Below, in pieces: positions 27,801-35,948 of a stretch of 53,402 nt of DNA. Positions within the stretch are counted from its first letter, which is position 1, and each line of letters begins with the position of its first letter. The translations under genes and the position numbers were made by a program. Origin of the DNA: Saprospiraceae bacterium (GTDB lineage: Bacteria; Bacteroidota; Bacteroidia; Chitinophagales; Saprospiraceae); assembly GCA_029212405.1 (NCBI GenBank), contig JARGNR010000005.1, positions 66,621-120,022 of the forward strand. Direction: 5' to 3'. The notes beneath the pieces are model-generated. The model had not been told where the DNA came from. It worked only from the letters and a program-made list of their open reading frames with translations, and made no database searches.

Positions 27801-28059
27801 TAAATGACAAAACATGAATGCCATTTTGCTTTAGTTCAGAAATAGCTTCAGAGCTGAGAACATCATTAAACTGAATGAATCGATAATATCTATTGGCTAC
27901 AATATCTAAAGGATTAACTTCTGAGGGTTCAAATCCAGCAATATTGGGCTGAGGGGAATAAATCTTTCCTCTAATTGATACATCAAAATCATTCTGAGCT
28001 TTTAAAGAGGTGGCTCCCAAAGCAATAAAAAACAAAAAAGTTAGTAATCTTAAAATCAT
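24865..28059 (-). CDS. Secreted S8 subtilisin-like protease with PKD and T9SS sorting domains
   Basis: This is a 1064-residue extracellular serine protease. A signal peptide (1-21) is followed by a propeptide-like region (about 25-205). The S8 domain (about 210-510) contains Asp242 (VRDDGF), His268 (GGHGDGVAGI), the oxyanion Asn357 (SAGNSG) and Ser446 (SGTSGAAP), so the catalytic triad is complete. A beta-rich region follows, then two PKD-like modules (about 800-880 and 895-965; the second reads YTWDFGDGNTGSG). The T9SS C-terminal sorting domain begins near VEDFVISPNPNQGDFYI. It is probably exported through the type IX system and attached to or released from the surface, for protein scavenging. 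It is a single-gene unit. Confidence 0.92.
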   Translation of the reverse strand: MILRLLTFLFFIALGATSLKAQNDFDVSIRGKIYSPQPNIAGFEPSEVNPLDIVANRYYRFIQFNDVLSSEAISELKQNGIHVLSFIPPQTYIVSIQTTTTKSKLEQLNVRSIWEITAEQRIVDDIRNRSLPDWAIDGKKAKLLVKYYKDLDQDVVIDLLKKEKIEVIEYNGYNNFLQISTDLDRLDELNDLAFLENVEPILGPGIKEDLRARALHRVNKLDPNFVGGREYTGEGVTVLVRDDGFLFDHIDFSGRLDQSFSTPSTGGHGDGVAGILAGAGNLEPLYKGMAHESFVYVKRYVGSFLDETMSLFFNRDAIVTNSSYGQVCNIGYTNAAQTVDQQTYENPTLMHVFSAGNSGQGVLDNNDNLVECGYGAGLVWGNITGGHKQGKNVIATANLSPRGEIMNSSSRGPAYDGRIKPDIAANGHNHISTAESNDYISFSGTSGAAPVIAGAMAMLHQAYKINHGERAKAPLLKAMMLNTATDLGNKGPDFIHGWGSLNAHRAVLGIEEGRFLNAIINQDEQKTHTITIPENVAEVRIMTYWPDPEASSFSSVALINDLNTVLKSPDDTEFMPWVLDPTPDPNILSLPASKGVDNLNNMEQIAIDNPSAGDYTLEINGDQVPFGTNEYFIVWEFKMNEIDIMFPDGGETLNQRTTETIHWEAAGDVGQFTLTFIDEQGNESAIGTASGNARTFQWLTPEGFSEKSKIRIERNGLMDESTDYFLLANIPKNLEVTFDDNRKATMINWESDSIPVSFNIYAQGEFVMEKKVTVEGNSYEFPDDPENQFQWFSVSANYQDGTEGRRTRAVSTTPNPIAVVVNNKDNKPCVNQPIVFESLSTDTLLRYTWNFGSNAEPSEANTPGPHTVFYTKAQPTAGIMVVANDGGEDDSFFAIFPQSDLESKESELINEGGGTYTFKSKIVGANTYTWDFGDGNTGSGKTVSHTYEESGTFTVILDAENSCGSITEMSEVSINLTNVKDLTVEDFVISPNPNQGDFYITLPDVEGNELNIDLISIDGKLLDSKRILNGSSGQVVAWNGIQTGVYVMKFRLGLKEISTKIVVN

Positions 28060-28178
28060 TCTGTTCTGAAGTTTTATTTATAAATGGAGCCTTCAAGGTA
28101 AATACTAATCCAATATTCCTATGACGCAAATAGGACTTTTAAAGTAAAAATAGTGTCACAATACACTGGAATGGTGTC

Positions 28179-30011
28179 TTAAAGATATCCTTGAGCTTGC
28201 AACGTAAACAACTCAGCATATAAAGCATTATTTTCCATCAATTGTTCATGTGTTCCAATTTCTGAAACCAACCCATCTTTTAACACCAAAATCCTATCTG
28301 CCATTCTAACTGTGGAAAACCTATGAGAAATGATGATACTTGTCTTCCCCTCCGTCAAACCCATAAACCGCTGAAATGCCTCATATTCTGCTCTTGCATC
28401 CAAAGCAGAAGTAGGTTCATCCAGCACCAATACTTTTGCATTTTTCATATAGGCTCTGGCTAAAGCAATTTTTTGCCATTGACCGCCAGATAAGTTTTTT
28501 CCCTTTGCAAAGCGTCTTCCTAATTGTTGCTCATATCCTCGAGTCATTTCCGCTACCACTTCATCGGCTAAGGATCTTCTTGCGGCTTCTTCGATGGCTT
28601 CGATATTATCAATTTGAGAAATATCTCCTACCCCAATATTTTCTTTTACATTAAATTCATATCGTATGAAATCCTGAAATATCACACCAAAAAGTTGTTG
28701 ATATTGGACTTTATCATACGTTGATATATCAATCCCATCCAAGAGTATTTGTCCTGAATCTGGTTCATAAAAACGAAGTAATAGCTTAATCAATGTTGTC
28801 TTCCCTGCTCCATTTTGCCCAACAAAAGCCATTTTCTCCCCTGCATGTAGCGTAAAAGAAACACCATTCAGCACTTTCTCATCTGACCCAGGGTACGAAA
28901 ATGTCACATTCTTGAACTCAAACTCTTTGTCTATTATAATCTGACCTTGATGATCATTTTGATTAAAGTGCTCCACTTCAATATCTATAAAGTCAAAATA
29001 ATCTTTTAGGTACAATGCACTCTCAGCAATCCTTGTAAATTTTGAAAAGTTGCTCTGTAAGCTATTCCTCAAACGATTGAATGACCCGCTCAAAAAAGTG
29101 AGATCTCCTATAGTTATTACTCCACTTACTGCTCTGACAATAATTAAGACATATGCTCCATAATAACTGATTGTCCCCAATAAATTAAAAATGGATCCAA
29201 GAATGGTCCTGTTGATCGCCAATTTTCTATTGATTAAGTAATATTGATTAGAAAGCCTTTGAAATCGGTCGGCAATGAAATCTACCAATCCAAATAACTT
29301 CATTTCCTTCGCAGTCGTATCATTGGCTCCGATATACCTCAAATAATCCAATTCCCTCCGCTCCGAAGTCCAGCTTCTTGCTATAGAATATTTACTTGAA
29401 CTGAATTTCAGCTCATTCATAAATGCAGGAATAATACTCAAGATTAATATTAAAATAAGCCAAGGTTCAAAATAGACAAGACCTGCAATCAGCGAAATAA
29501 TAACAATCAGACTTTGCACTTGACTCAATGTGTTAGACATCAGACTCACTCTACCGCTTGTTTGTGTTCGAGCTCTTTCCAATTTATCATATAATTCAGA
29601 GTCCTCTAATTGACTTATACTCAAATCCTTTGTTTTTCGGATAATCAACACCGAAGAATAATTGGAATATTGATCTCCGATCAGTCCATCCGTTAATGAA
29701 ATTACTCTATTTATCACATCGGAAACAATCGCAATACCAAGTTCTAGACCAACAAACCACCAAACTTTATTGTAGTCTGCTACTTGAGCATTCGATTGGA
29801 GGATAATCTCATCAATCAATAACTTACCTATAAAAAGCATTACAATGGGAGACATTGCATTGACCATTCTAGAAATAATATTTAATAAAAAAGCAGCCTT
29901 ACTACTCGTATAAATTTCTTTAAAGAATCTCGGTAAATACTTTAGAGCACTAAATCCTCCTTTCCAGTCAATCGTATTTTTATCCTTAATTGATGCTAAA
30001 CTTCTTGCCAT
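28179..30011 (-). CDS. ABC exporter, fused permease and ATPase
   Basis: This 610-residue half-transporter would work as a homodimer in the inner membrane. The permease part (about 20-340) has several hydrophobic helices. The nucleotide-binding domain (about 365-605) has Walker A GQNGAGKTT, the signature LSGGQWQKIALARA, Walker B VLVLDEPTSALD and the switch His in IIISHRFS. Composite architecture resembles MsbA/LmrA-like exporters, but the basic N-terminus and a long substrate-side loop do not tell the cargo. It is divergent from the beta-propeller gene at 30129, sharing a 117-nt control region that contains a perfect inverted repeat. Confidence 0.9.
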   Translation of the reverse strand: MARSLASIKDKNTIDWKGGFSALKYLPRFFKEIYTSSKAAFLLNIISRMVNAMSPIVMLFIGKLLIDEIILQSNAQVADYNKVWWFVGLELGIAIVSDVINRVISLTDGLIGDQYSNYSSVLIIRKTKDLSISQLEDSELYDKLERARTQTSGRVSLMSNTLSQVQSLIVIISLIAGLVYFEPWLILILILSIIPAFMNELKFSSSKYSIARSWTSERRELDYLRYIGANDTTAKEMKLFGLVDFIADRFQRLSNQYYLINRKLAINRTILGSIFNLLGTISYYGAYVLIIVRAVSGVITIGDLTFLSGSFNRLRNSLQSNFSKFTRIAESALYLKDYFDFIDIEVEHFNQNDHQGQIIIDKEFEFKNVTFSYPGSDEKVLNGVSFTLHAGEKMAFVGQNGAGKTTLIKLLLRFYEPDSGQILLDGIDISTYDKVQYQQLFGVIFQDFIRYEFNVKENIGVGDISQIDNIEAIEEAARRSLADEVVAEMTRGYEQQLGRRFAKGKNLSGGQWQKIALARAYMKNAKVLVLDEPTSALDARAEYEAFQRFMGLTEGKTSIIISHRFSTVRMADRILVLKDGLVSEIGTHEQLMENNALYAELFTLQAQGYL

Positions 30012-30063
30012 TTGCTTTCCTTGATCACTATTAAGACAAAAAAGTACTCGGATAGTTGATTAA

Positions 30064-30081
30064 ATCACCTTTTAGGGTGAT
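30064..30081. repeat. Inverted repeat between divergent genes, possible operator
   Basis: ATCACC TTTTAG GGTGAT is a perfect 6-bp inverted repeat with a 6-nt centre. It lies between the ABC exporter (minus, start 30011) and the T9SS beta-propeller gene (plus, start 30129), about 22 nt upstream of the latter's -7 element, where a -33 box would be. It could be an operator or a short hairpin. Chance occurrence cannot be excluded. Confidence 0.3.
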
Positions 30082-30102
30082 AAATATAGAAACCTAACCC
30101 TT

Positions 30103-30110
30103 TATGTTTG
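30103..30110 (+). promoter_or_regulatory. Likely -7 promoter element for the T9SS beta-propeller gene
   Basis: TATGTTTG is an exact TAnnTTTG match 18 nt before the ATG at 30129. The upstream in-frame ATG at 30108 overlaps this element and could not be in the message, which supports the start at 30129. The -33 box is not consensus. Confidence 0.45.
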
Positions 30111-30128
30111 TACCAAAACCTAAACGAT

Positions 30129-32177
30129 ATGAAAAAATTATTACTCCTTTTCCTTTGTATTCAACAATTTGCGATTTGCCAATCTGAAGATTCTGTCTTC
30201 CCAAAAGTACCATACACAGAATTAAATGCAATGGCGGTAGAAGGTAACTATATCTATTCTGCAGGTGATTGTAACACTGCATTAATCTCAAAAGATGCCG
30301 GTCAGACATGGACTACGATTTCGATTGAAGACTATGCGAAAAGTATCAAAGTGGTACCAGGGACCAATGGTGAAATGGCCTTTTATCAATTTAATGATGG
30401 AATCTACATTTTTGATAGCAATGACCTTTCTTTTGAAGAAATAAGTTCATCGTCTCTCTATCTATCTTCAGGAAATTACCGAACGATCGAGGTAGATGAA
30501 GAGTACATATATGTTACATCAAACCTAAATTTACACAGAGCCAAAGTTGGAGAATATGAATGGGAGAAAGTAGCAGATTTTAATTTTGAGAATGATGCTG
30601 TTGTAGTATCCGACATCACGGAAAACTATATTCATATGGGTTCATTGTATGGGGTTCTCTTAAGAGTAAATCTTACTACCAGTGAACTTGAGACTGTAAA
30701 TGACTTTATGAATCGCATTTATTCATTTGATATGGTAACTGATGATTTAGGATATTTTACAATTCAAAATTTCACTTACCCAATTAAAACTACAGATGGG
30801 GGAGCTACGTATACTGAGCTAGAAGAATTGCCCGAGAATATTGGTGTAAGAGGTTATGGCCCTGATGTAATTATGACAGTTAATACAAATAGAATTTATG
30901 TTTCAACGGATGGAGGACAAACATCTACTTATATTCCAATCCCAGATGATGGTACATTTGATCTCATTTTTGCGAGTTTCATCTCTGAAGATGGTACTGT
31001 ATACTTTGCAGGTCGTTCTTCAATGGTGATAAAAACTGAAGATTTTGGTCAATCATTCATCAACTTAAATGAATATAACAGAGAACATTTAGAAGATATT
31101 GAAATACACCCAAGTGGTCTAGGAATTGCTGTCGGTGGGAATAACTCTATCATAAAAACTGAAGACGGTGGAGAAAACTGGTCCATTCAAGACGTGCCTG
31201 GATATGCGTATGATGATTACATGCAGTCCGTGGCTATTATTTCTCAAAATAAATATGTAGTAGCAAGTAATAGTTCCGTTACAATAATTGAAAATGACCA
31301 AGCTATTCATTCTGCTCCAGTCAGTCTCGATGTAATGCATTACAACAAAGAAGGAGATTATTTCATTGGTTTGAGGTACGGTTTTTCAGAAAGGTCAATT
31401 GTAAAATCAACAGATGGTGGAATGACTTGGGAGACCAAAGCATTTATACCAAATCACAATTATATGATTGCTCAATCGCCTTCAGGGAAAATTTTCATTC
31501 CTGGTCAAGATGGCATAATGTATACCAGTACAGACTCAGGTGATACCTGGGATATTGAAAGTTTTGGTGCTGACATAAATGTTAGACATTTAGCTTTTTT
31601 GGATGATAATACTGCCCTAGCTTCAACTGGTTTAGATCTGCATTTAACCACCGATGGAGGAATAACTACCAGTAAAATCTCAACGGGTTACGATATTCGA
31701 AATCTACATTTCATTTCTGCAGAACAAATCGTTTACACCACTTCCAATGAGTCTCAAACTAATTTTTATGAATCTACGGATGGTGGACAAACTTTTGTAC
31801 CAATGGATAAATTTTGTAGCCAAACTATCAGCTCATTTAGAGATGAAGACAATGTAATCTGGATGGCTCAGAGAGGTGGACACATTAACAAATATAAAGT
31901 AGAATCACCTACGTCAACGTTAGATATATCAGGTAACGAATCCTCTTTGGCGTTTACTCCTAACCCAGTATCCATGAATCAATCTATTTATTTTAATGTA
32001 GACGGTGGGATTAATAAAGCATCGGTACTTTCCATATCTGGTAGAGAACTAAAAAACTTTACAACTGTCAGAAACAACAATCTTTCCTTAGAAGGTCTAG
32101 CGCCTGGGATTTATGTCGTTCTTATTGAATCCGAAAATGGAAATATACATCAAGGTAAATTGGTCATCACAAATTAA
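30129..32177 (+). CDS. Secreted BNR/Asp-box beta-propeller protein with T9SS sorting domain
   Basis: This is a 682-residue surface or secreted protein. The signal peptide is MKKLLLLFLCIQQFAICQ, which fixes the start at 30129 rather than the frame's first ATG at 30108. About nine Asp-box-like repeats are visible, such as SKDAGQTW, TEDGGENW, STDGGMTW, STDSGDTW and STDGGQTF. They indicate a beta-propeller of the Ycf48/sortilin-like (photosystem-assembly-like) type. The last 80 residues form a T9SS type A domain (FTPNPVSMNQSIYF to GKLVITN). It has no catalytic sialidase residues that I can identify, so binding or adhesion is more likely than hydrolysis. A strong terminator follows 38 nt after the stop. 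Confidence 0.85.
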   Translation: MKKLLLLFLCIQQFAICQSEDSVFPKVPYTELNAMAVEGNYIYSAGDCNTALISKDAGQTWTTISIEDYAKSIKVVPGTNGEMAFYQFNDGIYIFDSNDLSFEEISSSSLYLSSGNYRTIEVDEEYIYVTSNLNLHRAKVGEYEWEKVADFNFENDAVVVSDITENYIHMGSLYGVLLRVNLTTSELETVNDFMNRIYSFDMVTDDLGYFTIQNFTYPIKTTDGGATYTELEELPENIGVRGYGPDVIMTVNTNRIYVSTDGGQTSTYIPIPDDGTFDLIFASFISEDGTVYFAGRSSMVIKTEDFGQSFINLNEYNREHLEDIEIHPSGLGIAVGGNNSIIKTEDGGENWSIQDVPGYAYDDYMQSVAIISQNKYVVASNSSVTIIENDQAIHSAPVSLDVMHYNKEGDYFIGLRYGFSERSIVKSTDGGMTWETKAFIPNHNYMIAQSPSGKIFIPGQDGIMYTSTDSGDTWDIESFGADINVRHLAFLDDNTALASTGLDLHLTTDGGITTSKISTGYDIRNLHFISAEQIVYTTSNESQTNFYESTDGGQTFVPMDKFCSQTISSFRDEDNVIWMAQRGGHINKYKVESPTSTLDISGNESSLAFTPNPVSMNQSIYFNVDGGINKASVLSISGRELKNFTTVRNNNLSLEGLAPGIYVVLIESENGNIHQGKLVITN

Positions 32178-32215
32178 TACAAGAACAGTCAAAAAAATCA
32201 AAGGACTGAAAACTA

Positions 32216-32252
32216 AAAAGCCTCTTGCCAGATATTTTGGCAAGAGGCTTTT
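32216..32252. terminator. Bidirectional rho-independent terminator
   Basis: A perfect 15-bp stem (AAAAGCCTCTTGCCA / TGGCAAGAGGCTTTT) with a 7-nt loop, flanked by A on the left and T on the right, so it works in both directions. It lies between the convergent genes ending at 32177 (plus) and 32269 (minus) and probably ends both transcripts. Confidence 0.92.
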
Positions 32253-32268
32253 CTATTTGAGCAATCGC

Positions 32269-33546
32269 TTATGTTTTTCTCTTTTTCTTCTCTGCTGCAG
32301 GGAACAAAATATTATTAAGGATTAATCTATAGCCTGGACTATTTGGGTGCAAATTCAAATCTGTTTCTGGGTCCTTTACATAATGTCTATAATCTTCTGG
32401 ATCATGTCCTCCATAAAAAGTCCAAGTTCCATAGCCATATGTTCCATGAATATATCTGGCTTCGTTAGCTGCCTTATTATCACCTAAAATTAATATCTCA
32501 GGCTTGATATTCTCTTTCCTAAACGCTGTAGACTGCCCCATAAATCCCTTAACTGTCAATGTATGATTTTGACAAAGCATAGTCGGTACAGGATCCCATT
32601 TAGCAGAAAATTCAAATAATTTAAAATAATCTGTTTCAGGAGTAATTCTTCTATTTTTATTATCAATTGTAGAATGCTCATAGGTAAGCGGATTCTTTAC
32701 AATGTCAAAATTTCTAAATGCTAGCGTATTGTCAAAATTCAATTTTGATTGGGCATTTGGGTCTGCATCATCTCCATCATAAATACTAGCACAAATATCT
32801 AATCCTTCAGCAGCCAAGGCAATATCATAAGTATCCGTAGCGGAACACATAGCAAAAAGAAAACCACCTCCTTCTATATACTCCTTCAACCTCTTAGCTA
32901 CTGCTAATTTTAATTGGGACACCTTTTCAAATCCCAATTCGCTGGCTAGAGATTCCATTTTCTTCTGATTTGCTTTATACCAAGGTTGACCTCCTTGCGA
33001 ACCATAAAACTTCCCATATTGTCCTGTAAAATCTTCATGATGCAAATGCAACCAATCGTATTCTGCCAACTTATCTTCGAGCACTTCTCTGTCATATACC
33101 GTTTCGTATGGAATTTCAGCATAAGTAAGAACTAGGGTAACAGCATCGTCCCAAGGTTGGATTTTTTCCCCTTTAGAATTAAAATCTGGGGTATAAACTG
33201 CAATTTTAGGAGCCTGTTCCAATTTTATAACTTCTTGATTCTTTTCCTTATCACTAATTGAAGTTCTAATTTGAGCAAATTGAGCATTAGATATTACTTC
33301 ATATGAAACACCTCTGACCTTACATTCCGCCTCGAATCTTTTGTTGTGTTCAAAAGCAAAACTTCCTCCTTTATAGTTCAACAACCAATAAGCAGGCAAG
33401 CCATTATCTAAAATCCAATACGTAATTCCATATGCTTTTAAATGGTTTCTCTGCCCTTCATAATCCATTGGCAATAATATGTAGGAAGCCGAAACAGAAA
33501 ATGATACCAAGAGTAAAAAGCAGAAGGATAGAAATGTTTTTTTCAT
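32269..33546 (-). CDS. Secreted protein with amidotransferase-like fold, function unknown
   Basis: The product has 425 residues from the ATG at 33546, which begins a signal peptide (MKKTFLSFCFLLLVSFSVSA). The frame reaches back to 33567 but adds only seven residues. After an N-terminal alpha/beta region, IAVYTPDF, a WDDAVTLVLTYAEIPYETV segment and YDWLHLHHEDFTGQYG lead to GGGFLFAMCSATDTYD. There Cys234 sits in a sharp turn like the nucleophile elbow of class I glutamine-amidotransferase-like or ThuA-like domains. The product is exported, so an ordinary cytoplasmic amidotransferase is unlikely. Homologues in Bacteroidota are, from memory, sometimes labelled asparagine synthetase B, but nothing seen here supports that name. 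It is alone, convergent with the beta-propeller gene. Confidence 0.75.
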   Translation of the reverse strand: MKKTFLSFCFLLLVSFSVSASYILLPMDYEGQRNHLKAYGITYWILDNGLPAYWLLNYKGGSFAFEHNKRFEAECKVRGVSYEVISNAQFAQIRTSISDKEKNQEVIKLEQAPKIAVYTPDFNSKGEKIQPWDDAVTLVLTYAEIPYETVYDREVLEDKLAEYDWLHLHHEDFTGQYGKFYGSQGGQPWYKANQKKMESLASELGFEKVSQLKLAVAKRLKEYIEGGGFLFAMCSATDTYDIALAAEGLDICASIYDGDDADPNAQSKLNFDNTLAFRNFDIVKNPLTYEHSTIDNKNRRITPETDYFKLFEFSAKWDPVPTMLCQNHTLTVKGFMGQSTAFRKENIKPEILILGDNKAANEARYIHGTYGYGTWTFYGGHDPEDYRHYVKDPETDLNLHPNSPGYRLILNNILFPAAEKKKRKT

Positions 33547-33742
33547 ACTGTAAATCAATATTTTCAATGTGTAAAACTAATAATTGAACGTAATGGATCA
33601 ATATTAATACTCTAATTCCATGTAAATAACTAAAAATAGATCAAAATGATTGCAAAGGGAATGTTAAGACCATATATTTAATCATATCCTCTTCTTAGAA
33701 CTTTTACATCCTTCAGATTGTTTCACAAAAAATAATTCTTTT

Positions 33743-34150
33743 ATGCGAATATCAGCCTTCAGAAAAGCTCACTTTAATGCCGCCCATAGATTACATAATA
33801 ATACCTGGAGCGATGAAAAAAATAAAGAAGTCTTTGGTTTGTGCAACAACCCTCTATATCATGGGCACAATTACGATTTGGAAGTAAAACTTACTGGCGA
33901 AGTTGATCCAGACACAGGATATCTTTATGATTTGAAAGTATTGAAAGACATTATCAAGGAGTATGTTGAAAAAAAGCTGGATCATAAAAATTTAAATTTG
34001 GAAGTTCCAGAATTCAAAAATTTAAATCCAACTGCAGAAAACATCTGCTTCGTAATTTATAACATATTAAGAGAGCACATTGAAGATAGATTTGATATCA
34101 GAGTAACCCTTTGGGAGACGCCTAGAAATTATGTGCAATACCCAGCTTGA
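33743..34150 (+). CDS. 6-pyruvoyl-tetrahydropterin synthase (PTPS-II type, QueD superfamily)
   Basis: This is a zinc enzyme that converts 7,8-dihydroneopterin triphosphate. In the 135-residue product the zinc ligands are His15, His40 and His42 (HGHNY). The catalytic residues are Cys34, Asp80, His81 (LDHKNL) and the pterin anchor Glu125. The spacing CNNPLYHGH is C-x5-HGH, as in animal PTPS, rather than the C-x3-HGH of QueD queuosine enzymes. Colinear matches to the human protein include the GEVDP-TG and LDHKNL-VP segments. So 6-pyruvoyl-tetrahydropterin production, hence a biopterin-like cofactor, is more likely than queuosine. Automatic pipelines may call it queD. It is a single gene; no folE or sepiapterin reductase is nearby. 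Confidence 0.88.
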   Translation: MRISAFRKAHFNAAHRLHNNTWSDEKNKEVFGLCNNPLYHGHNYDLEVKLTGEVDPDTGYLYDLKVLKDIIKEYVEKKLDHKNLNLEVPEFKNLNPTAENICFVIYNILREHIEDRFDIRVTLWETPRNYVQYPA

Positions 34151-34285
34151 TTACTATTGAACTATTTTTGTACCTAGTGGGCCTTTCTTCATAATTTAGA
34201 CTATCCTACCTGTTACATCCAACGTATCATTGAATGCCTAAAGCGCATTTATTTTCTCAAATGCTACAAAACTCGTTTTTTAGTT

Positions 34286-34293
34286 TAAATTTG
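34286..34293 (+). promoter_or_regulatory. Possible -7 promoter element of the DksA/TraR gene
   Basis: TAAATTTG matches TAnnTTTG, 58 nt upstream of the ATG at 34351. No TTTG is found at the -33 position, so this is a partial match only. Confidence 0.3.
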
Positions 34294-34350
34294 AATTCCC
34301 TGTTTTAATTGAAAAGATTGACTTTTCATTGATTCATAAAGCAAACGGGT

Positions 34351-34686
34351 ATGACAGATAAGGACAGAGTAGAATTAAAAAAGAAAATTATTGCCGAAAT
34401 CACAAAATCGGAAAAGGATATCATCGAAATTGAGAAATTGACTCAACCGATTACACCTGAAAATAGTATTGGTCGAGTAAGTAGAATGGATGCAATAAAT
34501 AATAAGTCTGTTATGGAAGCTGCTCTTAGAACAAAAAAATCAAAATTGACAAAACTTAGAGTTGCATTGATTAAGGTTGATGAGAAAGATTTTGGTCTAT
34601 GTGCTTTTTGTAAACGACCTATCCAAGCATTGCGTTTGATGTACATGCCCGAAAGTACTCGTTGTGTAAGATGTGCTTCTCGATAA
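34351..34686 (+). CDS. DksA/TraR-type C4 zinc-finger protein
   Basis: This is a putative regulator that binds the RNA polymerase secondary channel. The 111-residue product has a helical N-terminal region of about 80 residues. A C4 zinc finger follows, CAFC at about 88-91 and CVRC near the end, with the typical intervening segment KRPIQALRLMYMPESTR. It has the TraR-like short coiled coil and lacks an obvious DksA-type acidic DxxDxA tip, so a direct match to E. coli DksA should not be assumed. It is followed 19 nt later by the ElaA-type acetyltransferase and is possibly co-transcribed. Confidence 0.85.
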   Translation: MTDKDRVELKKKIIAEITKSEKDIIEIEKLTQPITPENSIGRVSRMDAINNKSVMEAALRTKKSKLTKLRVALIKVDEKDFGLCAFCKRPIQALRLMYMPESTRCVRCASR

Positions 34687-34705
34687 TCCACTCAAAATTA
34701 TAATA

Positions 34706-35167
34706 ATGCTCCATTTTGAATGTATTCCTTTTTATAAATTGACGTTAGATCAATTGTATGAAATCTTGAAACTGAGACAAGAAGTTTTTGTAGTGGAACA
34801 AAATTGTCCCTACCTAGATACTGACGATAAAGATCAAGTGTCTTATCATATATTAGGAAAAGATGATCATGGAGTCCTTCAAGCCTATACCAGAATCGTT
34901 CCACCTGGGGTGTCGTACGAAGGATATTCTTCCATTGGAAGAGTAATTACATCTGAAGCAATTCGAGGAAAAAAAATGGGAAACCCACTCATGCAATTTT
35001 CTATCGATCACTGCGAAAAACAATGGCCTCAACACGCAATAAAACTTTCAGCTCAAACCTACATCACAAAATTCTATGCCAACCTTGGATTTAAAACTGT
35101 AGGTCAAGAATACCTTGAAGATGACATCCCTCACATCGCAATGATCCGAGTTATAGACATCAAATAA
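34706..35167 (+). CDS. ElaA-type GNAT acetyltransferase
   Basis: This is a GNAT protein of 153 residues resembling E. coli ElaA. The start MLHFECIPFYKLTLDQLYEI is at the ATG 34706; the open frame continues upstream to 34673 inside the previous gene, which is unlikely to be used. The family hallmarks are LRQEVFVVEQNCPYLDTDDKD near residues 25-43, IGRVITSEAIRGKKMGNPL (acetyl-CoA loop) near 80-98, and AQTYITKFYANLGFKTVG near 113-130. Substrate unknown. It lies directly after the zinc-finger gene. Confidence 0.85.
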   Translation: MLHFECIPFYKLTLDQLYEILKLRQEVFVVEQNCPYLDTDDKDQVSYHILGKDDHGVLQAYTRIVPPGVSYEGYSSIGRVITSEAIRGKKMGNPLMQFSIDHCEKQWPQHAIKLSAQTYITKFYANLGFKTVGQEYLEDDIPHIAMIRVIDIK

Positions 35168-35321
35168 ATCATTCTGACAAATAACTTTATTAGCGGGTAA
35201 ATACATCCATTCACCATTCCCTTTTGTCGGCTCGTCGAAAAAATCTTTATCTTCAGAGATTGATTTATTAAAATTCATAGTTTGTTGCGTTCTTCACAGC
35301 TCTAACTAAATATGAAAACAA

Positions 35322-35948
35322 ATGAAAACAACTATACAAATTTTTGCGCTCTGTTTAATTGGATTTAGTTCATTTAGCCAAGACAGAGAAGAAACACTTT
35401 TTGGCAACATCAATAGAATTGGTGGCTTTGGTGGCCCTCTTCTAGAAGTTTCCTCCATTAATGGAGAAACTGTCGCTGACGTTGGTGGTGGTGGAGCTTT
35501 AATCTTGAATAATTTTTTCTTTGGAGGATATGGAATGGGGACCGATGCTCCCAATTTTAATATTGGACTTGAACCTCATGATATTGAATTTGGACATGGA
35601 GGTTTGTGGTTTGGATTTGCTGTACCACAACATAAAATCGTTCACTTATATTCCAGCTTCAAATTAGGATGGGGCGAAACAAACTTAATAGATAGTGATG
35701 GGGACAAAAAATTCTCAGACAACGTTTTAGTCTTAACACCAGAACTTGGATTTGAATTGAATATTACCCATTGGTTCAAATTAGGGTTTACAGGAGGGTA
35801 TCGTTATGTAGATGGAGTAAACACTTTACCTGAAGGTTTGGATAACGATAGTTTCAGCAGTCCATTCGGAGCTCTAACATTTAGATTTGGTGGATTTGGC
35901 TATTACGATCATGACGACGACGATAATGAAATAGATTTTGATTTCTAA
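35322..35948 (+). CDS. Secreted glycine-rich beta-barrel-like protein
   Basis: The family is not recognised. The 208-residue product starts with a clear signal peptide (MKTTIQIFALCLIGFSSFSQ) and is rich in Gly, Phe and Asp. Alternating segments such as GGALILNNFFFGGYGMG, GLWFGFAVPQHKIVHLYSSF and LVLTPELGFELNITHWFKLGFTGGYRY suggest amphipathic beta strands, so a small outer-membrane barrel or surface beta protein is plausible. The last residues are an acidic cluster (DHDDDDNEIDFDF), possibly calcium-binding. There is no T9SS domain. A duplicated ATGAAAAC precedes the start (35312); the second copy is in frame and is chosen. Confidence 0.75.
   Translation: MKTTIQIFALCLIGFSSFSQDREETLFGNINRIGGFGGPLLEVSSINGETVADVGGGGALILNNFFFGGYGMGTDAPNFNIGLEPHDIEFGHGGLWFGFAVPQHKIVHLYSSFKLGWGETNLIDSDGDKKFSDNVLVLTPELGFELNITHWFKLGFTGGYRYVDGVNTLPEGLDNDSFSSPFGALTFRFGGFGYYDHDDDDNEIDFDF

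Noticed and set aside
34351-34686. Naming the zinc-finger protein dksA
   Set aside because: It is short and lacks the acidic coiled-coil tip seen in DksA, so only the DksA/TraR superfamily can be supported.
35048-35278. Minus-strand 76-codon ORF between the ElaA-like gene and the secreted protein gene
   Set aside because: The start looks protein-like, but more than half overlaps the 3' end of the ElaA-like gene antisense, and no promoter or terminator supports it.
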